Below are positions 28,424-31,753 of a stretch of 31,753 bases of DNA, piece after piece. Position numbers and translations under genes: made by a program. Under the pieces are notes generated by a model, which worked only from the letters and a program-made list of their open reading frames with translations, had not been told where the DNA came from and made no database searches. Location: positions 1 through 31,753 of the IMG/VR virus record IMGVR_UViG_3300029309_000191. One strand, written 5' to 3'. Each line of letters opens with the position of its first letter. Position 1 is the stretch's first letter. Source of the DNA: a virus.

Positions 28424-28622
28424 AGACCCGGAAGCCATAGCCATTGTTATTAACGAGGCTAACCGTCGAGGTATTACCTACGGAGGCGGTCGGCAAATTG
28501 CTACGGCAATCATCAAGGAGTGGGATTTGTCCCGCAGTTCTAAGAAGTTCCAAGTCATTACTAAGGAGGTAATTAACCATGACGAAGGAAAAGAAAGCGA
28601 GCATTTGGGTAGCTCTTCATAA
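28392..28622 (+). CDS. Small protein, possibly ribbon-helix-helix-like
   Basis: A 76-residue protein with an AAAGGAGG ribosome site 8 bases before the ATG. The strand VTIQIRDPEAIAIV and helices NEANRRGITYGGGRQIATAI resemble a short ribbon-helix-helix DNA-binding fold, which would make it a regulator. The resemblance is slight. Its last 44 bases overlap the start of the ERF gene, so translation of the two is coupled. Confidence 0.75.
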   Translation: MSRSPVTIQIRDPEAIAIVINEANRRGITYGGGRQIATAIIKEWDLSRSSKKFQVITKEVINHDEGKESEHLGSSS

Positions 28623-29202
28623 AGCCCAACAATCTGTAACCGCCGTCGGTAAAGGTTCTAAGAACGACTATCACGGCTACTCCTATACGAGCGCGGAAGA
28701 AATGCTAACGGCTTGCCGTAAGGCTTTGCACGAGAACGGACTAGTTGCCTACCGCCTTTCGTGGAAGTTAGTTCAACTTGAAACTAGTACGGTCGTTCTT
28801 AGCCATTTCTGCGTAGCGACTACGGACGGAAGCGGAGAGGAAGATAGCCTTACCGCTCATGTTGAATATCCCGCTATTCCGGGTAACGGAAGACCTCTAG
28901 ATAAAGCGGTATCAGCCGCTCTAACTACGTCCTTCTCTTACTGGCTTCGGGATTTGCTCATGCTTCCTCGTCTCGATGGCGTCGAGGTAGATAACCGAGA
29001 CGATACGAAATATAACCACGAAGCGACCGAGGCACTATCTCTCGCGTACCGAATCCGAGAGAACGCGACCGACGAGCAGTTGCAGAAAATCGAGGCTAGT
29101 CTTCGACCTAAATATAAAGTTGATTCTCTTACGGAAGTTCCGCGTGGAACTCTTAAGGCGATGCTAGAAAAAATCGAGAAGACGAAAGGAGAACCATCCT
29201 AA
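28579..29202 (+). CDS. erf: ERF-family single-strand annealing recombinase
   Basis: A 207-residue protein. Residues about 27-55 (KNDYHGYSYTSAEEMLTACR then KALHENGL) and about 110-135 (GRPLDKAVSAALTTSFSYWL then RDLLMLPR) are the hallmark strings of ERF proteins, which coat single-stranded DNA and anneal homologous strands. The C-terminal 70 residues are helical and probably contact partners. A near-perfect AAGGAGG ribosome site precedes it. It is paired by TAATG with an SSB-like protein, as in many phages, forming a recombination module. Confidence 0.93.
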   Translation: MTKEKKASIWVALHKAQQSVTAVGKGSKNDYHGYSYTSAEEMLTACRKALHENGLVAYRLSWKLVQLETSTVVLSHFCVATTDGSGEEDSLTAHVEYPAIPGNGRPLDKAVSAALTTSFSYWLRDLLMLPRLDGVEVDNRDDTKYNHEATEALSLAYRIRENATDEQLQKIEASLRPKYKVDSLTEVPRGTLKAMLEKIEKTKGEPS

Positions 29203-29474
29203 TGGAAGGCTCGCAAAAAAGATTTATAAACGTAGGAGACGGTACGCTTTTTAGAGCTTCCGAATCTTCTAACCCGAAGGCTCCTCCTTATACGGGAAAA
29301 ATAACGGTAGACGGTAAGGAGTTTGAATTGGCTGCCTGGGTAAGAGAAAGTAAGAAGGACGGAAAAAAGTTCTTCTCTTTGACGGTTACTAAAGTCGAGG
29401 AGTTAGAGTCTCCTTCTACTAGCGGTAACTACTCTCCTAGACCCGCCGTTACCGACGAGGAGATTCCCTTTTGA
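29202..29474 (+). CDS. SSB-like OB-fold protein
   Basis: A 90-residue protein directly coupled to ERF. The OB-like strand run is FRASESSNPKAPPYTGKITV, then DGKEFELAAWVRES and KKFFSLTVTKVEE, and it ends in DEEIPF. That is the acidic-hydrophobic tail used by bacterial SSB to recruit partners. The short OB domain is typical of small phage single-strand binding proteins. It likely protects ssDNA for ERF annealing and replication. The next gene starts by TTGA overlap. Confidence 0.85.
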   Translation: MEGSQKRFINVGDGTLFRASESSNPKAPPYTGKITVDGKEFELAAWVRESKKDGKKFFSLTVTKVEELESPSTSGNYSPRPAVTDEEIPF

Positions 29475-29776
29475 ATCTTCCCATCCAAGGACCGACGGAC
29501 CCTAAAGACGATACCTTTTATAAAGAGGATATCTCGGACGCGCAAGAAACCATTTTTCGCCGTAGAGAATGTATCCACGACTTTTATGAATTTAAAGAGG
29601 GTCTCTTTGAGTGTCGTCATTGCGGCGAGCGTTCCCGTTTAGGTATTACGGATACCGCTAACGAAGGTATTCTTATTAAGTTAACCGCTCTACCTAAAGC
29701 TCCTACTCTCTTTATTCGTCGTAAAGATTTGCCTAAGTGCATTCTCGATCATTACGACCGATGGAAAGATAGATAA
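29471..29776 (+). CDS. Small zinc-binding early protein
   Basis: A 101-residue protein whose TTG start overlaps the SSB-like stop (TTGA). CIHDFYEFKEGLFECRHCG gives a C-x-H...C-x-x-C zinc motif at about residues 34-52. The remainder (LIKLTALPKAPTLFIRRKDL, LDHYDRWKDR) is basic. No family is recognised. It ends eight bases before an intrinsic terminator, closing this segment of the early block. Confidence 0.82.
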   Translation: MNLPIQGPTDPKDDTFYKEDISDAQETIFRRRECIHDFYEFKEGLFECRHCGERSRLGITDTANEGILIKLTALPKAPTLFIRRKDLPKCILDHYDRWKDR

Positions 29777-29783
29777 CCCTACG

Positions 29784-29818
29784 CCGGATGCGGAGTAACC
29801 GCCGCGTCCGGTCTTTTT
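29784..29818 (+). terminator. Rho-independent terminator before the methyltransferase gene
   Basis: CCGGATGCGG (29784-29793) pairs with CCGCGTCCGG (29802-29811) over ten pairs (one G-U) around AGTAACCG, and is followed by TCTTTTT (29812-29818). It is textbook in form. It lies between the zinc-binding protein gene and the methyltransferase ribosome site, so the methyltransferase and downstream replication genes would be expressed only by read-through, antitermination or another promoter. Confidence 0.9.
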
Positions 29819-29821
29819 AAG

Positions 29822-29828
29822 AAGGAGG
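29822..29828 (+). promoter_or_regulatory. Ribosome binding site serving two overlapping starts
   Basis: AAGGAGG is followed by ATG at 29833 after 4 bases and by another ATG at 29837 after 8 bases, in a different frame. The 8-base spacing is nearer the optimum, so both the methyltransferase and the overlapping frame could be translated from the same site. Confidence 0.6.
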
Positions 29829-29832
29829 TTGC

Positions 29833-30801
29833 ATGAATGTTAATCATTTATCCCTATGCGCAGGTATTGGAGGAATCGATCTGGGACTTAAAAGAGTGGT
29901 CCGAGGTTTGCGAACGGTGGCTATGGTCGAAAGGGAAGTCTACGCCGTCTCGCTCTTGGTCTCTAAGATGGAAAAGGGACAATTGGATTCGTGCCCTATC
30001 TACCCAGACCTTTTACGATTCCCTTGGAAAAGATATCGAGGATTATTGGATATCATTAGCGGCGGATTCCCATGCCAGCCGTTCTCAATTTCCGGCTCCC
30101 GGAAATCTACTGAAGACCCTAGACATCTCTGGCCCCATATCGCCGAAGGTATCTCTATTTGCAGACCTAGATTCTGCTTCTTCGAAAATGTCGACGGCAT
30201 CGCGTCCGCAAAGTCTCCCGGCTACTACTCGGTTCTCCACCATGTCCTCAGCGACTTGGAAGAAATGGGTTACAGAGCAGAGGCAGGATGCTTTAGCGCG
30301 GAGGAAGTCGGCGCGCCTCACCTACGCAAGCGATGGTTCATCTTGGCCTACTCCGGACGTAACGATGAGACCGCACGAAGGGAACGTAAGACTTCTTCGG
30401 AAGGGAGTAGAAAAGGGAATGGAGAAGGCGGAAGCGGACGCGATGCTAGGACGGGACATAGCCAAACCGCAGGGAAAGCTACCGGCATGGCCGACTCCGA
30501 CGGTAGCGGAGGGAGGGAAAATCAGCTGCAGTCCAAACTTCGGGCAGATTGGTTTGAGCAATCATCCGAAAATACAAGGGACTCCGGAAAGGGAGAAGCA
30601 GGAGAAGTCCAAAAATGGCCTTCCTACCCATGGCAAGAACCTTACGGATGGGAAGAGCCGAGGGTTATTAAACCCGGATTGGGTCGATACCCTAATGGGA
30701 TTCCCAATAGGTTGGACCGACTTAGAGCTTTAGGAAACGCGGTCGTCCCAGAAGTAGCCGCTACGGCTTTTGTTCATTTACTTAGAAGATTGGAGGATTA
30801 G
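29833..30801 (+). CDS. C5 DNA cytosine methyltransferase
   Basis: A 322-residue protein with motifs in order: I (SLCAGIGGIDLGL, residues 7-19), IV (GGFPCQPFS, catalytic C81), VI (ENV, 118-120), VIII (GAPHLRKRWFILA) and X (LRALGNAVVP, 297-306). It transfers methyl from SAM to cytosine C5 of a specific sequence. The target-recognition region (about 180-280) is polar and Gly/Ser/Arg-rich, unusual in composition, and coincides with a second open frame. No restriction partner is present, so it is likely a solitary enzyme protecting phage DNA. It follows an intrinsic terminator and precedes a small gene and the replication gene. Confidence 0.95.
   Translation: MNVNHLSLCAGIGGIDLGLKRVVRGLRTVAMVEREVYAVSLLVSKMEKGQLDSCPIYPDLLRFPWKRYRGLLDIISGGFPCQPFSISGSRKSTEDPRHLWPHIAEGISICRPRFCFFENVDGIASAKSPGYYSVLHHVLSDLEEMGYRAEAGCFSAEEVGAPHLRKRWFILAYSGRNDETARRERKTSSEGSRKGNGEGGSGRDARTGHSQTAGKATGMADSDGSGGRENQLQSKLRADWFEQSSENTRDSGKGEAGEVQKWPSYPWQEPYGWEEPRVIKPGLGRYPNGIPNRLDRLRALGNAVVPEVAATAFVHLLRRLED
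29837..30733 (+). CDS. Overlapping 298-codon frame inside the methyltransferase gene (WPTP family)
   Basis: This frame lies wholly within the methyltransferase gene in the +1 phase. Its ATG is 8 bases after AAGGAGG. The protein has DSHASRSQFPAPGN near 78-91, TWKKWVTEQRQ with ARRKSARLTYASDGSSWPTP ending at 173, a second AWPTPTVAEGG near 217-227 and a C-terminus LNPDWVDTLMGFPIGWTDL. I recognise these boxes from unannotated phage proteins. Motif IV (GGFPCQP) corresponds to DSHASR, motif VIII (GAPHLRKRWFI) to SARLTYASDGSSW, and motif X DNA begins as the frame ends. A genuine overprinted gene, or a shadow kept open by methyltransferase conservation, are the two options. The function is unknown. 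Confidence 0.45.
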   Translation: MLIIYPYAQVLEESIWDLKEWSEVCERWLWSKGKSTPSRSWSLRWKRDNWIRALSTQTFYDSLGKDIEDYWISLAADSHASRSQFPAPGNLLKTLDISGPISPKVSLFADLDSASSKMSTASRPQSLPATTRFSTMSSATWKKWVTEQRQDALARRKSARLTYASDGSSWPTPDVTMRPHEGNVRLLRKGVEKGMEKAEADAMLGRDIAKPQGKLPAWPTPTVAEGGKISCSPNFGQIGLSNHPKIQGTPEREKQEKSKNGLPTHGKNLTDGKSRGLLNPDWVDTLMGFPIGWTDLEL

Positions 30802-31008
30802 ATGAAGACTAAACACGGATTAATGCGAGTAGACGCCGAGGACTTACTAGCGATAGTAGGTAAGGCGAGCGAGATTAAACGCCACGCTCCGATGCTTAGA
30901 GAGAGCGGTTCTTTCGAACACGAGGAAGAAATAGAGAGGCTAGCCGACGCGATTATTGCGACGGTTATAGACGCGGCTCGTCTAGAGCATCGGGAGGTAG
31001 AACAATGA
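30802..31008 (+). CDS. Hypothetical acidic helical protein
   Basis: A 68-residue protein with a GGAGGAT ribosome site; the ATG immediately follows the methyltransferase TAG. It is mainly helical (VDAEDLLAIVGKASEIKRHA, EIERLADAIIATVIDAARLE). The stop overlaps the replication gene as ATGA. No family is recognised; it may be a replication accessory. Confidence 0.8.
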   Translation: MKTKHGLMRVDAEDLLAIVGKASEIKRHAPMLRESGSFEHEEEIERLADAIIATVIDAARLEHREVEQ

Positions 31009-31652
31009 ACTTCGCCTTCGTTAAATGGTATCCGGGTAATTTTCTCTCCGGGACCGCTCACCTATCTAACGAGGAGGTCGGCGCGTATATCCGCCTTCTC
31101 TGCTGGCAAGCCAGTAGCGGAAGCCTTCCGAACGACTACGAGAGGCTTAGGAGGCTAGCCGACGGAATGAGCCACGATACTTGGCAAGCTATCCGCGACA
31201 AGTTCCAAATCGACGAGGAGAGCGGAGAACTCCGAAACCCCAGGATGCACGAGGAAATGGAGACCGCTAAGGCTCGCGTCGATTCGGCGAAGAAAGCCGC
31301 CGGTAAGAGATGGTCTAAAAATGCGACCGTAGAAGATTCGGACATGCCGCCGGATATACGAGAGCAAATGCCAAAGAAAGAAGGAAGGAAGGAAGGAACT
31401 GCAAAGAGTGAAGGAAAAATAAGCTTTACTCCCGGCGAGACGAAGGACGAGAACGTAATTCTTGTTGCAGAGGCGAGCTGCAAGCTCGGTTTAGATCGGA
31501 TAATGGCTTTTAAGTTCGCTACGAAGTTATTTCAAGCCATGCCGGACCGTAGAGGAACGGAGTTCTTTAGAGACCTTATCGCTCGTTCTAACGCGGCCAA
31601 AATCCCTACGGCTTACTTCCGCTCTGCGGTAAAGAAGGAGTTCGGATTATGA
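31005..31652 (+). CDS. DUF1376-type replication protein
   Basis: A 215-residue protein. The first 100 residues (FVKWYPGNFLSGTAHLSNEE, GAYIRLLCWQASSGSLPND, LRNPRMHEEME) match the DUF1376/YdaU family, a winged-helix domain found in phage replication initiators and helicase-loader operons. A linker rich in Lys/Glu/Gly (KKEGRKEGTAKSEGK) is followed by a helical C-terminal domain (FFRDLIARSNAAKIPTAYFR) similar to primosome-loading proteins. It probably opens or marks the origin for host replication machinery, since no phage polymerase or helicase is present. It overlaps both neighbours as ATGA. Confidence 0.88.
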   Translation: MNFAFVKWYPGNFLSGTAHLSNEEVGAYIRLLCWQASSGSLPNDYERLRRLADGMSHDTWQAIRDKFQIDEESGELRNPRMHEEMETAKARVDSAKKAAGKRWSKNATVEDSDMPPDIREQMPKKEGRKEGTAKSEGKISFTPGETKDENVILVAEASCKLGLDRIMAFKFATKLFQAMPDRRGTEFFRDLIARSNAAKIPTAYFRSAVKKEFGL

Positions 31653-31753
31653 GGAACCTTATACGAGAACGAGAAGCGGCTATAAGCCACGATGATTTAA
31701 AAGTGGTGCGTCCGGTCGCTTTAATTTCCGCAGCCGTCTGTGGGCTTCCTGAT
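31649..31753 (+). CDS. Hypothetical protein, 5' part of gene spanning the genome junction
   Basis: ATG at 31649 overlaps the TGA of the DUF1376 gene. The frame reads MRNLIREREAAISHDDLKVV and stays open to the window end, where it coincides with the start of the window and continues to 395. Together the two parts encode 134 residues. The overlap of ATG with the upstream stop is the start type used throughout this block, which supports this start over internal ones. Confidence 0.85.
   Translation, partial: MRNLIREREAAISHDDLKVVRPVALISAAVCGLPD
31659..31753. repeat. Terminal direct repeat, right copy
   Basis: This is the second copy of bases 1-95. The single difference (G at 31676 versus T at 18) changes an Ala codon to Ser in the spanning gene. 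It may be a population variant or an error at a contig end. Confidence 0.95.

Noticed and set aside
1-31753. CRISPR array, insertion sequence or integrase/attachment site
   Set aside because: I see no regularly spaced direct repeats, transposase motifs or tyrosine/serine recombinase signatures anywhere in the window.

Overview
The window is a complete genome of a small tailed phage, most likely a siphovirus with an HK97-type capsid. The first 95 bases recur at the end (31659-31753) with one mismatch. One gene reads in frame from the right end into the left end, so the unique sequence is about 31,658 bp on a circular map. Almost everything is on the + strand, with many 1-4 base start/stop overlaps. 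TAG, TAA and TGA are all used as stops, which argues against recoding. I see no integrase, tRNA, CRISPR array, DNA polymerase or recognisable lysogeny repressor. The host is uncertain. A dockerin-like EF-hand segment in a secreted protein and two proteins opening with a WTGG...NW motif resemble proteins common in Planctomycetota and in aquatic viromes, so an aquatic, possibly planctomycete, host is my best guess.

Layout. (1) The early/replication block runs from 26835 through the right end and on to about 819. It holds a leading hypothetical gene, a zinc-ribbon miniprotein, a lysozyme-like transglycosylase, an ERF-type annealing protein, an SSB-like protein, a C5 cytosine methyltransferase, a DUF1376-type replication protein and small unknowns, one of them nuclease-like. 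An intrinsic terminator lies just before the methyltransferase and another lies after the block. (2) 820-1143 is a non-coding, hairpin-rich gap. (3) 1144-4366 carries a metallophosphoesterase-like gene, the dockerin-like secreted protein, a zinc-knuckle protein, a PD-(D/E)xK nuclease and three small membrane proteins that may form a lysis set. One of these has only 39 residues. (4) 4368-7296 carries fibre or surface proteins. (5) 7296-8469 carries a ParB-like protein followed by a Mom-like DNA-modification enzyme. (6) 8469-18290 carries terminase, a portal-MuF fusion, a protease-capsid fusion, a putative head decoration protein and head-tail connectors. (7) 18305-26396 carries two tandem tail-tube paralogs, a tail chaperone with a -1 frame extension, the tape measure, tail-tip genes and a second WTGG fibre protein. 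(8) A single minus-strand gene (26380-26700) and a 13-bp-arm inverted repeat separate late from early genes.

How it fits together. ERF, the SSB-like protein and the DUF1376 protein suggest recombination-linked replication that borrows the host polymerase. Two chemically different DNA modifiers (Mom-like adenine modification and C5-cytosine methylation), together with a hand-counted roughly five-fold shortage of GATC, point to strong pressure from host restriction.

The most interesting signal is a 298-codon open frame lying entirely inside the methyltransferase gene (29837-30733). It has its own ATG four bases downstream, better spaced from the same Shine-Dalgarno. It carries motifs (two WPTP boxes and a C-terminal LMGFPIGWTDL) that I recognise from unannotated phage proteins. 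The two families seem to be phase-locked alternative readings of the same DNA.
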